This document shows positions 1 to 9,634 of a stretch of DNA of 64,000 nucleotides, piece after piece (positions within the stretch are counted from its first letter, which is position 1; every line of letters starts with the position of its first letter). Source of the DNA: Methylophilaceae bacterium 11 (GTDB lineage Bacteria; Pseudomonadota; Gammaproteobacteria; Burkholderiales; Methylophilaceae). A model generated the notes under the pieces. The model had not been told where the DNA came from. It saw only the letters and a program-made list of their open reading frames with translations, and did no database searches. The position numbers and the translations under genes were made by a program. The stretch spans positions 62,001 through 126,000 of the forward strand of contig JCKJ01000001.1 of assembly GCA_000525025.1 (NCBI GenBank), read 5' to 3'.

Positions 1-192
1 GATCCAATCGTATGCAGAAATATCGGCAATCACGTGTTCAAAGTCGCTGTAATTATCAAGGGGGGCAATTTCAATCAGCGGAAATGGAGTGACGTGACCA
101 CCCGCGGTTTCAATCAATTGTGTGAGTTTTTTGGCTTGATCGCTCGGTCGTGTGATGGCTATGCCGATGCCTGCGAGCGTTGGTTCCGACAT
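1..192 (-). CDS. hemD: Uroporphyrinogen-III synthase, N-terminal part (cut by window edge)
   Basis: HemD cyclises hydroxymethylbilane to uroporphyrinogen III in the cytoplasmic tetrapyrrole pathway. Only the first 64 codons are in the window; the gene continues beyond base 1. The translation starts MSEPTLAGIGIAITRP and continues with a GGHVTPFPLIEIAP segment, matching the weakly conserved HemD opening (an ITRP strand, then a GG turn and FPL.EI.P). The ATG lies one base after the hemC stop codon, so the two genes are surely co-transcribed and probably translationally coupled. The identification rests on the short N-terminal match plus the hemC neighbourhood, which together make it firm. Confidence 0.88.
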   Translation of the reverse strand, partial: MSEPTLAGIGIAITRPSDQAKKLTQLIETAGGHVTPFPLIEIAPLDNYSDFEHVIADISAYDWI

Positions 193-193
193 G

Positions 194-1132
194 TTATTTG
201 ATGTGATCTAGCGCTGATAATATTTTATTTGCGCCCAGACTGACCAATTTATCCGCCAAGGCTTTACCTACAGCCTCAGCATCCGTCAGGTTGCCGGTAA
301 TTTGCTGACGCAACATTTGTTGGCCATCCACGCTGGCCACAAACCCCGTCATATGGATCTGCTCGCCGACCCGCGTAGCATACGCACCTAAAGGCACCGT
401 GCAACTGCCAGCTAATGCACGGCTAAAGCCACGCTCTGCCTCTACACATAATTGCGTATCTAAATGATTGAGTGGCGCCAGAATTTCAATCAAATCGGTT
501 CTGTGCGCGTTAATTTCGATACCTAACGCGCCTTGCCCAACCGCTGGAATACTGTCTTCTGGCGCAATAAAACCGCGAATCCTATCGCCTAACCCTAATC
601 GAATCAGTCCGGCGGCGGCTAGGATAATGGCTGCGTATTGGCCTTCGTCTAATTTGCGTAAGCGCGTTTGCACGTTGCCACGCAGTGACTCTATTTTGAG
701 ATGCGGGAAGCGCGCTTGAATCTGGCTTTGACGACGTAAGCTAGAAGTACCAACTATGCTGCCATGGGGCAATGCGGCGAGTGAATCAAACTGGTTAGAT
801 ACAAAGGCATCGCGTGGATCTTCGCGTTCGCCGGTGGCTACTAAAGCAAAGCCCTCTGGCAAGTTCATCGGCACATCCTTCATGCTATGTACCGCTAAAT
901 CGGCACTGCCATTTTCTAGTGCAGTTTCTAACTCTTTCACAAACAAACCCTTACCACCAATCCGTGCTAGAGGTGAATCTAAAATCTGATCCCCTGTGGT
1001 GGTCATGCCCAATATCTGCACATCGCATTGTGGGTACAATGCTTGCAACTTGGCTTGAATATGTTTGGCTTGCCACATGGCAAGTGCGCTTTCACGCGAG
1101 GCGATGACGAGTTTTTGCGGTGCATTTTTCAT
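194..1132 (-). CDS. hemC: Porphobilinogen deaminase (hydroxymethylbilane synthase)
   Basis: HemC polymerises four porphobilinogens into hydroxymethylbilane, the substrate of the HemD enzyme encoded next. The protein has 312 residues, the usual family length. It begins with the conserved [13 protein letters not shown] segment, carries the HSMKDVP catalytic stretch (residues 82-88), the SSLRRQSQ substrate-binding arginines (130-137), and LAGSC with Cys244, the residue that carries the dipyrromethane cofactor. The order argH-algZ-algR-hemC-hemD resembles that of Pseudomonas, although here a channel-like gene on the other strand separates algR from hemC. Nothing is missing and the identification is secure. 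Confidence 0.97.
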   Translation of the reverse strand: MKNAPQKLVIASRESALAMWQAKHIQAKLQALYPQCDVQILGMTTTGDQILDSPLARIGGKGLFVKELETALENGSADLAVHSMKDVPMNLPEGFALVATGEREDPRDAFVSNQFDSLAALPHGSIVGTSSLRRQSQIQARFPHLKIESLRGNVQTRLRKLDEGQYAAIILAAAGLIRLGLGDRIRGFIAPEDSIPAVGQGALGIEINAHRTDLIEILAPLNHLDTQLCVEAERGFSRALAGSCTVPLGAYATRVGEQIHMTGFVASVDGQQMLRQQITGNLTDAEAVGKALADKLVSLGANKILSALDHIK

Positions 1133-1273
1133 AGCTTAAATTTTAGCACATGCGCTTATGAACCAACATTTGGATATGACTTTGCATTTGGAGTTAAGCT
1201 TATTTCTAAGTTATTATCCAGTGTCCTAGTGCTGAAAAGTGAAGTGTTGTATTACAAATTATAGGAGGTTACT

Positions 1274-1951
1274 ATGCAATATCAGGTCGATATTTTTCTC
1301 GCATCTCTCAATCAATTTTGGCTACAACTGGTAAATTTTGTGCCACGTTTGTTAGCGGTATTGGTGATTCTATTTTTTGGCTGGATTATTGCCAAGCTTG
1401 TAAGAAGCGGCGTAAAACGTTTGCTAGAGTTGATGCAGTTTGATCAATTTGCGCGTAAATCTGGCTTAGAAGCCTTTATGAATAGTGGCAATATGCACGT
1501 AACCTTGAGCGGCATCATTAGCCAAGTCGTCTACTGGTTAGTCATTCTACTGTTTGTGATTACAGGTGCAAATGCGCTGGAATTGAGCGCAGTAGCTGGT
1601 TTGTTACAACAGTTAGCGGTGTATCTGCCGCATATTATTGTGGCGATTCTGATACTGGTGTTTGGTACTTTACTAGCGCGCTTTATGAATCGTATTGTGT
1701 TTGCCTGGTTGCATAGCATTAAATTTCCTGAGGCTCTGGCGGTGAGCACTTCTACCGAGTATGGCATTCAAATTTTGGCGGTGTTTGTGGCGCTAGAGCA
1801 GTTGGGTATTGGCATGCAGCTCATTTACTCATTGTTTGTGATTGTATTTGGTGCTGTGTTCTTAGCGCTGGCGATTGCTTTTGGTCTGGGCGGTAGAGAT
1901 TGGGCCGCCAAAGTCATTGCGGACATGAGCGAAAGAAAAAACAAATATTGA
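1274..1951 (+). CDS. Small membrane protein with conserved TM-helix repeats, mechanosensitive-channel related
   Basis: The 225-residue protein is almost entirely hydrophobic helices: roughly residues 20-42, 78-100, 115-137, 165-185 and 186-206. The Arg/Lys-bearing turns after helices and the closing FGLGGRDWA motif are typical of the conserved TM-helix family (PF05552) found in CmpX-like and small mechanosensitive-channel relatives. No full MscS beta domain follows, so it is either a short member or an accessory subunit. Start choice is strong: AGGAGG sits six bases before the ATG. It stands alone, transcribed opposite to hemC and algR. A role in osmotic or envelope-tension response is inferred from the family. 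Confidence 0.75.
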   Translation: MQYQVDIFLASLNQFWLQLVNFVPRLLAVLVILFFGWIIAKLVRSGVKRLLELMQFDQFARKSGLEAFMNSGNMHVTLSGIISQVVYWLVILLFVITGANALELSAVAGLLQQLAVYLPHIIVAILILVFGTLLARFMNRIVFAWLHSIKFPEALAVSTSTEYGIQILAVFVALEQLGIGMQLIYSLFVIVFGAVFLALAIAFGLGGRDWAAKVIADMSERKNKY

Positions 1952-1963
1952 AGCGTGGCGTTG

Positions 1964-2710
1964 CTAGATTGTTTTGATAAGGTGTTGCTGACGCCGGCTC
2001 ACGGCTACTGTTTCCGGCACGCCTTTTAAAATGGCCACCCATTGTTGTTCCATTTGCGCATCATCGTTGACGATGGTGCGCTTTTCAAACCCTGCAATAA
2101 ACGGCTTGGCCACCAAGCAGTTACGGTGCAAGCGCAATAGCAGTTCACCAAACTCCACTTCTAGTTGTGTTAACGATTCCTCTACCAAATATTCGCGTAC
2201 GGCAGTGCGCACGGTGACGTATTTTTGCTCTGCGCGGAAATAAATAATCTCGTGAATCGGCACCAGTAGTACACGTCCGCGCTCATGAATACTTAAATGT
2301 GAGCGCGTAGGTTGTAGTGGCTTGATCGATGCCAGCTGTGCAGGTTGTAATGCACGTACTTTATTCAGCGCGGTTTCTAAGCGTTCTTGGCGGATGGGCT
2401 TCAGCAGATAATCAATGGCGTTCAACTCAAACGCCTTAATCGCATAAGCATCATAGGCGGTAGTGAAAATCAACTTGGGGACTTGGGCTAGCAATTGCAG
2501 ATGCTGCGCTGCTTCAATGCCATCCATCACCGGCATACGTATGTCTAACAATACAAGGTCTGGGCTATGCTCAGCCGCAAGTTCTATGGCCTCTTTTCCA
2601 TTTTGCGCTTCAGCCACAACGCTGACATTGGCGATGTCGCCAAGCAAATCACGCAGACGGTTGCGCGCAGGTGTTTCGTCGTCGGCAATGATGATACGGA
2701 GTGTGGTCAT
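1964..2710 (-). CDS. algR: LytTR-family response regulator, AlgR-like
   Basis: This is a two-domain transcription regulator of 248 residues. The N-terminal receiver domain has the acidic pair near residues 10-11 (ADDE), the phospho-acceptor Asp56 in LLDIRMP, and the conserved Thr and Lys further on (FTTAYDAYA, LLKPI). A linker leads to a C-terminal LytTR DNA-binding domain from about residue 145. It lies three bases after its sensor gene in the same operon. AlgR of Pseudomonas controls alginate and twitching motility genes; the targets here are unknown. Family assignment is certain, the AlgR name is by synteny (argH-algZ-algR-hemC). Confidence 0.88.
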   Translation of the reverse strand: MTTLRIIIADDETPARNRLRDLLGDIANVSVVAEAQNGKEAIELAAEHSPDLVLLDIRMPVMDGIEAAQHLQLLAQVPKLIFTTAYDAYAIKAFELNAIDYLLKPIRQERLETALNKVRALQPAQLASIKPLQPTRSHLSIHERGRVLLVPIHEIIYFRAEQKYVTVRTAVREYLVEESLTQLEVEFGELLLRLHRNCLVAKPFIAGFEKRTIVNDDAQMEQQWVAILKGVPETVAVSRRQQHLIKTI

Positions 2711-2713
2711 GGT

Positions 2714-3700
2714 TTATTGATGTGGCACGCGAATATGCACGGTATAGTATTGTCCGGCAATGTCTGTTTTGAGCGATGCTTCTAAATCAAAGTGTAATAG
2801 GAGCCGCTCTTTAATATTTTTGAGCGCCATTTTGTTACCCGTATGGTGATGTTTATCGGGATTAAAAGGGTTGCTGATGCTCATCAGCACTTCTTTATGT
2901 TTACACACAATCTGAATAGTGATTTCGCCGCCGTCTGCCAACGGCTCTATGCCATGGTACACCGCATTTTCTAACAAAGGCTGCAAGATCAGTGGAGGGA
3001 TCATTGCATCGGGCGGCATGTGCTCTATTTGCCAATTCACGTTTAGACGATCTTCCAAGCGTAATTTTTCCAATGCTAAGTATTGGCGGCTCAGCGCAAT
3101 CTCTTGTGCGAGCGGCACTAAATCACGATTGTCCGCCATTAACACGCGGAACAAATCTGCCATGTCTTCCAGCGCGGTTTCAGCACGTTTGGGTTGGCTT
3201 CTGATGAGTGAAAGTACGGCATTGATACTGTTAAATAAAAAGTGCGGGCGAATACGTGCTTGGAGTGCTTGCAAACGTGCTTCGGCAATGGCGGGCGAGT
3301 AGGCACGCTGTTGCAAGTTAAAGTAATACAACACAATGGCTGTCACGATGGTGGTGAGCAGGCATGCACGTGGAATGTCTGGAATGAGCTCCGGCGAAAA
3401 ATACGGGCTGACTAAAGAAAAAGCCAAATAGGTGATGCCAATTTCTAGCAATATGATGACGGGCACACTAGCGCGATAATCCAGTTTATTGAGCCATGGA
3501 TATAGGCCGTACAAACACAATAAGCTAATGATTAAGATGGGTTGAACCGCCGTAGAGAGCTCTGTAAACACATTAAAGAACTGCGATAACGGATGGCTTA
3601 GCAAAAGCGCCGCCAGCACTGCGAACAGGTTCACAATCAGCAAGATACGTAAATGAATGCCAAAATTATGTAAATTTGGAAGGCGGCTGTTTTTGCGCAC
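2714..3700 (-). CDS. algZ: LytS/AlgZ-type sensor histidine kinase
   Basis: The 328-residue inner-membrane kinase has four hydrophobic helices in its first 130 residues, then a His_kinase (PF06580) domain. The phospho-acceptor is His153 in the RPHFLFN motif. The ATP-binding N-box (LLENAVYHG, about residues 242-250) follows, and a NIKERLLLHF stretch near the C terminus. There is no recognisable periplasmic sensor domain, so the signal is probably read within the membrane, as for AlgZ/FimS. It is divergent from argH and precedes the response regulator gene by three bases. It should phosphorylate that regulator. Confidence 0.88.
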   Translation of the reverse strand: MRKNSRLPNLHNFGIHLRILLIVNLFAVLAALLLSHPLSQFFNVFTELSTAVQPILIISLLCLYGLYPWLNKLDYRASVPVIILLEIGITYLAFSLVSPYFSPELIPDIPRACLLTTIVTAIVLYYFNLQQRAYSPAIAEARLQALQARIRPHFLFNSINAVLSLIRSQPKRAETALEDMADLFRVLMADNRDLVPLAQEIALSRQYLALEKLRLEDRLNVNWQIEHMPPDAMIPPLILQPLLENAVYHGIEPLADGGEITIQIVCKHKEVLMSISNPFNPDKHHHTGNKMALKNIKERLLLHFDLEASLKTDIAGQYYTVHIRVPHQ

Positions 3701-3833
3701 GACATATAGTTAGTTATAATGATGCGATAAGTATATTATTATTAAAGAAAATTTTCATAAAAACTCTGCAGGCCGGAACATCATTGCCAGTAGAAAATGA
3801 AAAAGAACGACTACCAAAGTAAAAGGGATTGCA

Positions 3834-5249
3834 GTGCAAGCATCAGACGACAAAAAAACCTCATCACTTAACCATAAATCAGAAGCATGGTCTGGCCGCT
3901 TTGACGAGCCAGTGGCGGAGCTGGTGAAACGCTATACCGCCTCGGTCGATTTTGATAAACGGTTAGCGCGTGTTGATATTCAAGGCTCTATTGCCCATGC
4001 GCGTATGCTGGGTGCACAACAGATTATCAGTTTGCAAGATGTGGCCGCTATTGAACAAGGCTTGGGTGAGATTCTGCAAGAAATCGAAGCGGGTAGCTTT
4101 GAATGGCTGTTGGATTTGGAAGATGTGCACCTGAATATTGAAAAACGGTTGACCGATAAGATTGGCGATGCAGGTAAGCGCTTACATACTGGCAGAAGTA
4201 GAAACGATCAGGTGGCGACAGATGTGCGCTTGTGGTTACGTGCCACTGTAGACGATGTACTGAGTGGCATCAAAGCGCTGCAATTATCCATCATAGACCT
4301 AGCGGAACAGCACGCAGATACCATCATGCCCGGCTTTACGCATTTGCAAGTGGCGCAGCCGGTGACGTTTGGTCATCACCTTATGGCGTATTTTGAAATG
4401 CTCAAACGCGACGCTGAACGTTTTGCCGATGCGCGTAAACGCATCAATCGCTTACCGTTGGGCGCTGCGGCATTGGCTGGCACCAGCTATCCTATTGATC
4501 GTAACATGGTGGCCGCTTCACTTGGTTTTGATGGCGTGTGTGCCAATTCATTAGACGCAGTGTCTGACCGTGATTTTGCCATTGAATTTAGTGCAGCAGC
4601 TTCTGTGCTGATGATGCATTTGTCACGTTTCTCAGAAGAGTTGGTGTTATGGAGCTCACCACGCTTTGCCTTTATTGATATCGCAGACCGTTTTTGCACA
4701 GGTTCATCTATCATGCCGCAAAAGAAAAACCCTGATGTGCCGGAGTTAGTGCGCGGTAAAACTGGCCGTGTATTTGGACACTTGATGGGCTTGCTCACGC
4801 TGATGAAAGGCCAGCCATTGGCCTACAATAAAGACAACCAAGAAGACAAAGAGCCGCTATTTGATACAGCCGATACCATTGTCGTCACGCTGCAGATTTA
4901 TGCAGATATGATGCGCGGTATTCGTGTCAATGCAGACAATATGCGACAAGCCGCGCTAGAAGGCTTTGCTACAGCCACTGATTTAGCGGATTATCTAGTG
5001 AAAAAAGGCATGCCATTTAGAGATGCGCATGAAGTGGTGGCGCTGGCAGTAAAGCATGGGGTGAATACGCAGCAAGATTTGGCCGATATGGCGCTGACGG
5101 AGTTACAACAATTTAGCAAAATGATTACAGAAGATGTATATTCTGTTTTAACATTAGAAGGTTCGGTGGCAAGCCGTCATCATGTGGGGGGCACTGCACC
5201 CGCACAGGTCCGCAGTGCCATACAGCAAGCAAGGGCAGCACTCAAATAA
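3834..5249 (+). CDS. argH: Argininosuccinate lyase
   Basis: ArgH splits argininosuccinate into arginine and fumarate, the last step of arginine synthesis. The 471-residue protein has all the fumarase/aspartase superfamily blocks: [13 protein letters not shown] (residues 118-130), the TH of [10 protein letters not shown] (168-177), and the [12 protein letters not shown] signature (290-301) with the catalytic serine. The start is GTG; AGGG lies about eight bases upstream and no better in-frame ATG precedes the conserved part. It is divergent from algZ and followed after 11 bases by an unrelated membrane-protein gene. Confidence 0.97.
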   Translation: MQASDDKKTSSLNHKSEAWSGRFDEPVAELVKRYTASVDFDKRLARVDIQGSIAHARMLGAQQIISLQDVAAIEQGLGEILQEIEAGSFEWLLDLEDVHLNIEKRLTDKIGDAGKRLHTGRSRNDQVATDVRLWLRATVDDVLSGIKALQLSIIDLAEQHADTIMPGFTHLQVAQPVTFGHHLMAYFEMLKRDAERFADARKRINRLPLGAAALAGTSYPIDRNMVAASLGFDGVCANSLDAVSDRDFAIEFSAAASVLMMHLSRFSEELVLWSSPRFAFIDIADRFCTGSSIMPQKKNPDVPELVRGKTGRVFGHLMGLLTLMKGQPLAYNKDNQEDKEPLFDTADTIVVTLQIYADMMRGIRVNADNMRQAALEGFATATDLADYLVKKGMPFRDAHEVVALAVKHGVNTQQDLADMALTELQQFSKMITEDVYSVLTLEGSVASRHHVGGTAPAQVRSAIQQARAALK

Positions 5250-5260
5250 AAAAGATAGGC

Positions 5261-6220
5261 TTGAGTTTAAAGGGAAACTGGGCATTACCTTGTGTAGTGT
5301 TGTGCCTACTTTGCCCTTTTGCTTTAGCGCAATCTGCAGATTTACCCATTGAAACCAAACTCGATACGCTAGCAGAATCAGCACTCAGCACTAGCGCAGC
5401 GGAGTCAACGTCTCCCCCCGAAGTACCTGAAAATATACCTGCGCAAACAGAAGACGGCCAATTGCTTTGGCCGATGATGCCACATGAGACTTTAGCGCAA
5501 TTGGCCAAGACGTTTTATCCGGATAGCCCGATTCTAGAGCAGCGATTTATCCAGAAGACCATTCGTTTAACTAAGGCGTTGGGGGTCGCGCTATTGCCAG
5601 ATACGCCATTTAAACGCGTGCAAGTGATTGCGATTCCGGATGAGAAAGAAGTGCGTGCGATGACGCACCGTATCAAAAAAATGGAAGAAATCACGCATGC
5701 ACAAAGTCAGCTTAAATTAAGTTATCAGCTGAAGTTAAGCGACCAACTCAAAAAAATTATTCCACCTGCACCCAAGCCAAGCAAAACCATTCCACACCAT
5801 CCACAAGCACAGGCTAAACCTGTTTTGATTAAGCCGACATTGCCTGCGCCGGATACGCCTTCGCATTGGGTGCGTATGTGGCAACAAACACAATCAACGG
5901 TGTCATCATGGGTAGTGACGGCCAAGACCTATTGGATGGTAGAAACCCCTAGCTGGATGCAACAATTGCATCATCCTCAATGGCGCAATGGCTTGTATCT
6001 CACGCTGTTGTTACTCATGGGGCTTGGGCTCTGGCGTTTACAAAAGCATTATATGTGTCGGCAGATTGCACTTTTGAATACCATCACGACAACTTTGGAA
6101 GATGCTGACTCAGATGCGCCATCGGAAACTGCGGCAGCAGAAGTACAGAATGCAGCAGTGTCCATGCTCACGCCATATCATCAGCACACACATGAAGAAG
6201 ATAGATCCGCGGCTGCTTAG
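5261..6220 (+). CDS. Unrecognised membrane protein with LysM-like segment and C-terminal TM helix
   Basis: I do not recognise this 319-residue protein. It has an N-terminal export signal (hydrophobic to about residue 24, cleavage near ALAQSA), a low-complexity Ser/Pro/Glu stretch, then a LysM-like segment at about 67-125 (DGQLLWPMMPHETLAQLA followed by a FYP turn). A short coiled region with the six-residue repeat QLKLSx (about 150-165) and a Pro/Lys-rich linker follow. A single transmembrane helix at about 244-260 leaves a short acidic cytoplasmic tail. The architecture resembles FimV or other wall-binding anchor proteins. The start is uncertain: TTG is the best codon, since no in-frame ATG exists before the signal peptide. 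It follows argH by 11 bases. Confidence 0.6.
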   Translation: MSLKGNWALPCVVLCLLCPFALAQSADLPIETKLDTLAESALSTSAAESTSPPEVPENIPAQTEDGQLLWPMMPHETLAQLAKTFYPDSPILEQRFIQKTIRLTKALGVALLPDTPFKRVQVIAIPDEKEVRAMTHRIKKMEEITHAQSQLKLSYQLKLSDQLKKIIPPAPKPSKTIPHHPQAQAKPVLIKPTLPAPDTPSHWVRMWQQTQSTVSSWVVTAKTYWMVETPSWMQQLHHPQWRNGLYLTLLLLMGLGLWRLQKHYMCRQIALLNTITTTLEDADSDAPSETAAAEVQNAAVSMLTPYHQHTHEEDRSAAA

Positions 6221-6256
6221 TGCCAATACTTAGCTTACTAATGCTTAGCTATCCGG

Positions 6257-7468
6257 CTAATCGTCCAGAAAAATTTCCAGTAAATTATTGAGAAAGCGGC
6301 GCCCTTTTAGCGTAGGTGCTATGCGTGATGATTGATGCGTGACTAGCCCTTGCTGAATAGCATCCGCGAGTGGTTTTTCAATGCTGATCAGTGGTAAGCC
6401 CGTGCGTTGTTGAAATAAGTCTGTGGCAAATCCATCATGTAGCCTCAGCGTGTTCATCATAAACTCAAACCCCAGTGCCTCTTGTTCAATCACCCATTCT
6501 TGGTCAACCGCTTTGCCCTGTGGCACAAATTCCATATAGCGTTTGGGGTGTTTGTGGCGCGCTTGGCGAATCAGCTTGTCATGAAAACTCAGCTTGGAAT
6601 GTGCGCCTGCGCCAATGCCTAAATAATCACCAAACGTCCAATAGTTTAGGTTGTGTTTGCACTGCATGCCAGGCTTAGAAAAAGCAGAGGTCTCGTAGTT
6701 AACATAGCCCTGTTGCGCCAAATACTGCTCAATCTCTTCTTGCATAGTGGCGCTGGTGTCATCGTCCGGCAGGCTAGGTGGGGTGCGGTGGAACGGGGTA
6801 TTGGGCTCTAAGGTTAAGTGATAAAACGATAGGTGTGCCGGGTTGAGTGCGCAGGCCATTTTTGCATCACTCAACGCGTCTTCCAGTGTTTGTTCTGGCA
6901 AGGCGTACATCACATCTAGGTTTACACGCTCAAACGTTTCTATGGCCAGAGCCGCGGCCGCTTGTGCTTGTGCCGTGTCGTGAATGCGCCCCAGCGCCTT
7001 CAGGTAGCGATCATCAAAACTTTGAATACCCAGTGAAACACGGTTGACCCCTGCATCTCTGTAGGCCTGAAAATGCGCAGTATCAACTGTGCCAGGGTTG
7101 GCCTCCAGTGTAATTTCTGCGCCGTACTCTAGCGGTGTGAGCATACGTACATGACTTAGAATTCTGTCGATGGACTCGCCCGAAAATAGGCTGGGCGTAC
7201 CACCACCAAAAAATACGCTGTGAATTTTTCGTCCCCAAATCAAAGGCGTGGCTTGCTCCAAATCTTGAATCAATGCATCCACATAGGCTGCTTCTGGAAT
7301 CTCTTGTTTGGCCTCGTGCGAATTAAAATCACAATACGGACATTTACGCACGCACCAAGGAATGTGGATATAGAGAGATAGCGGTGGCGGGTTGCTCAGG
7401 CCGCTTAACGTCACATTGCCTTGTAGCGGCGCAGCACTCAAACTATTGGCAGGGTAGATTGGAATCAT
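6257..7468 (-). CDS. hemW: Radical-SAM heme chaperone HemW (formerly called oxygen-independent coproporphyrinogen oxidase-like)
   Basis: The radical-SAM cluster motif CxxxCxxC is present as CVRKCPYC (Cys39, Cys43, Cys46), preceded by YIHIPW. GGGTPSLF follows at about 88-95, which binds SAM, and the HemN C-terminal domain is complete; 403 residues is slightly long because of a 30-residue N-terminal extension. The third position after the cluster motif (CDFNSH) lacks the extra cysteine of true HemN, which favours HemW, a protein that transfers heme to acceptor proteins. In many betaproteobacteria hemW lies near rdgB and rph, as here. Confidence 0.92.
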   Translation of the reverse strand: MIPIYPANSLSAAPLQGNVTLSGLSNPPPLSLYIHIPWCVRKCPYCDFNSHEAKQEIPEAAYVDALIQDLEQATPLIWGRKIHSVFFGGGTPSLFSGESIDRILSHVRMLTPLEYGAEITLEANPGTVDTAHFQAYRDAGVNRVSLGIQSFDDRYLKALGRIHDTAQAQAAAALAIETFERVNLDVMYALPEQTLEDALSDAKMACALNPAHLSFYHLTLEPNTPFHRTPPSLPDDDTSATMQEEIEQYLAQQGYVNYETSAFSKPGMQCKHNLNYWTFGDYLGIGAGAHSKLSFHDKLIRQARHKHPKRYMEFVPQGKAVDQEWVIEQEALGFEFMMNTLRLHDGFATDLFQQRTGLPLISIEKPLADAIQQGLVTHQSSRIAPTLKGRRFLNNLLEIFLDD

Positions 7469-7563
7469 GCGGGTATTTTAACGGAATGTGTTCACTATCA
7501 CGTGTCGTTTTTATTGGCTATTACGCAAAGATGGAATAAGTCGCCGCAACAAAAAATGTATTT

Positions 7564-9390
7564 TCAAGCCATTTCCTCTAGTACCTGCAAAAACGCATCT
7601 CCATATTTCTGCAGTTTCGCCTGACCTATCCCGCTAATTTGCCCCATTTCATTTAAGGCTTGGGGTTTGCGGTTATGAATTTCCAACAAGGTACTGTCGT
7701 GGAAAATCACATACGGTGGCACGCCTTGTTCTTTTGCCAGTTCTAACCGCTTGGCTTTGAGCGCTTGCCAAAGTGGGTCGTCGCTAGCGCCTGCAAATGC
7801 TTCTTTGGTGCGGGCGCTGCGTTCGGCTTTACTCATGCGTTTTTCTGGTTCGGCATCACGGCGTAGCCAGACTTCTTGTTCGCCTTTTAGCACTGGCCGT
7901 GCGGCTTCAGTCAGTTTTAAGCCGCCGTAGGCAACCATATCGGCTTCCAGCAATCCAGATGCAATCAATTGGCGATACACACCGCTCCATTGGGCTTGAT
8001 TGAGGGGTTTTCCTATGCCGAAGGTGCTCACTTTATCGTGATTAAAACGTTCGACTTGTGGTGTGACTTTCCCTGTAAGCACATCAATTAAATGGCCGAC
8101 GCCGAATCTTTGCCCGGTGCGGTACACACAGGAGAGTGCCATCTGTGCAACTTGTGTCGCTTGCCAGGTTTCTACCGGATGCAGGCAGTTATCGCATTGG
8201 TCGCAGGCGCCGGGGTGGCTTTCGCCAAAGTAGCGCAAAATGGTTTGGTGACGGCAAGCGGTGGATTCGCAATAGCCGAGCAAGGCATCTAGTTTTAAGC
8301 GTTCCAGCCGTTTACGTTCTTCAGAGGCTTCGCCGCTATCCAACATCTGCCGCATGGAGACGACATCACCCATGCCGTACACCATCCAAGCGTTTGCAGG
8401 CAAGCCATCACGGCCAGAGCGGCCCGTTTCCTGATAATAACCTTCCATACTTTTGGGCAGATCTAAATGCGCAACAAAGCGCACATTGGGTTTATCGATG
8501 CCCATACCAAATGCGATGGTCGCCACCATAATGATGCCTTCTTCACGCAGAAAGCGGCGCTGATTGTGCTCACGCATTGGTGCAGGCAGACCAGCGTGAT
8601 AGGGCAATGCAGACCAGCCTTTTTCGACCAAGAAGGCTGCTGTTTCTTCCACTTTTTTGCGTGATAAACAATAAATAATGCCAGCATCGTCAGGGTGTTC
8701 GCGCTCTAGGAATGCTTGCAATTGCTGGCGTGCATTGTGTTTGATACCAACATGGTAGCGAATATTCGGGCGGTCAAAACTGGAGACAAACTGGCGTGCG
8801 TTTTCGAGATTGAGCTGGCTGATAATCTCGGCGCGTGTCGGTGCATCCGCAGTCGCAGTCAATGCGATGCGTGGTACGTCGGGAAAGCGCTCATGCAATA
8901 CAGTGAGCTGACGATACTCCGGCCGGAAGTCATGCCCCCATTGCGATACGCAATGCGCTTCGTCAATGGCAAACAGCGCCAAGCCGACATGCTGGTGGAT
9001 TTCATCAAGCAGACTTAAAAAGCTGCCAAGCATCAAGCGCTCGGGGGCGACATACAATAGTTTAATTTCACCACTGACCACCTCGCGAGTAATGCGGGCA
9101 TTGTCTTCTGCGCTTAAACTGGAATTTAGAAAAGCAGCGTTGACACCAAGTTGCTGCAAAGCCTCAACTTGGTTTTGCATCAAAGCAATTAAGGGTGAGA
9201 CAACGATTGCTAGACCTTCACGGGCCAAGGCCGGAATCTGGTAGCAGAGCGATTTGCCGCCACCCGTAGGCATGAGTACCAGCGCATCGTATCCGACAAT
9301 TACATGCTCAACGATGGCTTGCTGCTGGTGGCGAAACTGGGTATAACCAAAAACTTGCTGAAGGATATGTTGCGGCGAGAGGTTTGCCAT
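7564..9390 (-). CDS. recQ: ATP-dependent DNA helicase RecQ
   Basis: RecQ unwinds DNA 3' to 5' in recombination repair and fork restart. The 608-residue protein has helicase motif 0 near residues 15-25, Walker [11 protein letters not shown] (41-50), Walker B DEAHC (143-147), the [10 protein letters not shown] motif VI, a four-cysteine zinc-binding site (CESTAC...CDQCDNC, around 370-400), a winged-helix RQC domain, and a C-terminal HRDC domain ending in [15 protein letters not shown]. Length and domain order match E. coli RecQ. It is on the same strand as the rdgB/rph genes but starts 26 bases after the small gene upstream. Confidence 0.97.
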   Translation of the reverse strand: MANLSPQHILQQVFGYTQFRHQQQAIVEHVIVGYDALVLMPTGGGKSLCYQIPALAREGLAIVVSPLIALMQNQVEALQQLGVNAAFLNSSLSAEDNARITREVVSGEIKLLYVAPERLMLGSFLSLLDEIHQHVGLALFAIDEAHCVSQWGHDFRPEYRQLTVLHERFPDVPRIALTATADAPTRAEIISQLNLENARQFVSSFDRPNIRYHVGIKHNARQQLQAFLEREHPDDAGIIYCLSRKKVEETAAFLVEKGWSALPYHAGLPAPMREHNQRRFLREEGIIMVATIAFGMGIDKPNVRFVAHLDLPKSMEGYYQETGRSGRDGLPANAWMVYGMGDVVSMRQMLDSGEASEERKRLERLKLDALLGYCESTACRHQTILRYFGESHPGACDQCDNCLHPVETWQATQVAQMALSCVYRTGQRFGVGHLIDVLTGKVTPQVERFNHDKVSTFGIGKPLNQAQWSGVYRQLIASGLLEADMVAYGGLKLTEAARPVLKGEQEVWLRRDAEPEKRMSKAERSARTKEAFAGASDDPLWQALKAKRLELAKEQGVPPYVIFHDSTLLEIHNRKPQALNEMGQISGIGQAKLQKYGDAFLQVLEEMA

Positions 9391-9415
9391 GCTTTAGATG
9401 AACAGTCCGACCAGC

Positions 9416-9634
9416 CTAGATTTTGTTGTATGGGTTAATGAGGCTATCCACCAGCGCATGTAATGCTTCACGCATTTGTGCTTCGCTGACTTCCATCAAC
9501 AAGCCGTCTTCAAACGCATCTTGCGTGATTTGCTTAATTTCATCAAAATTTTCGGTCATGACTTTGACTTTTTCTGTGCATGAGACGACCGAGCTATCAT
9601 CACGCAGCCAAATGGGCCATGCTTTACTCATCAT
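9416..9634 (-). CDS. Small conserved cytoplasmic protein downstream of rdgB
   Basis: The product is a 72-residue soluble protein with no export signal or membrane helix. It has a WLRDDSSVVSCTEKVKVM core followed by predicted helices rich in Glu and Gln. I recall similar short proteins beside rdgB or hemW genes in other betaproteobacteria, but no function is known to me. Its start overlaps the end of rdgB by 11 bases, and AAAGG five bases upstream of the first of two adjacent ATG codons supports translation. It therefore belongs to the rph-rdgB operon. Confidence 0.72.
   Translation of the reverse strand: MMSKAWPIWLRDDSSVVSCTEKVKVMTENFDEIKQITQDAFEDGLLMEVSEAQMREALHALVDSLINPYNKI

Noticed and set aside
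468-719. Frames opposite to hemC, argH, recQ, infB and other large genes
   Set aside because: They overlap genes with full family matches on the other strand, lack ribosome sites and show no recognisable protein features.
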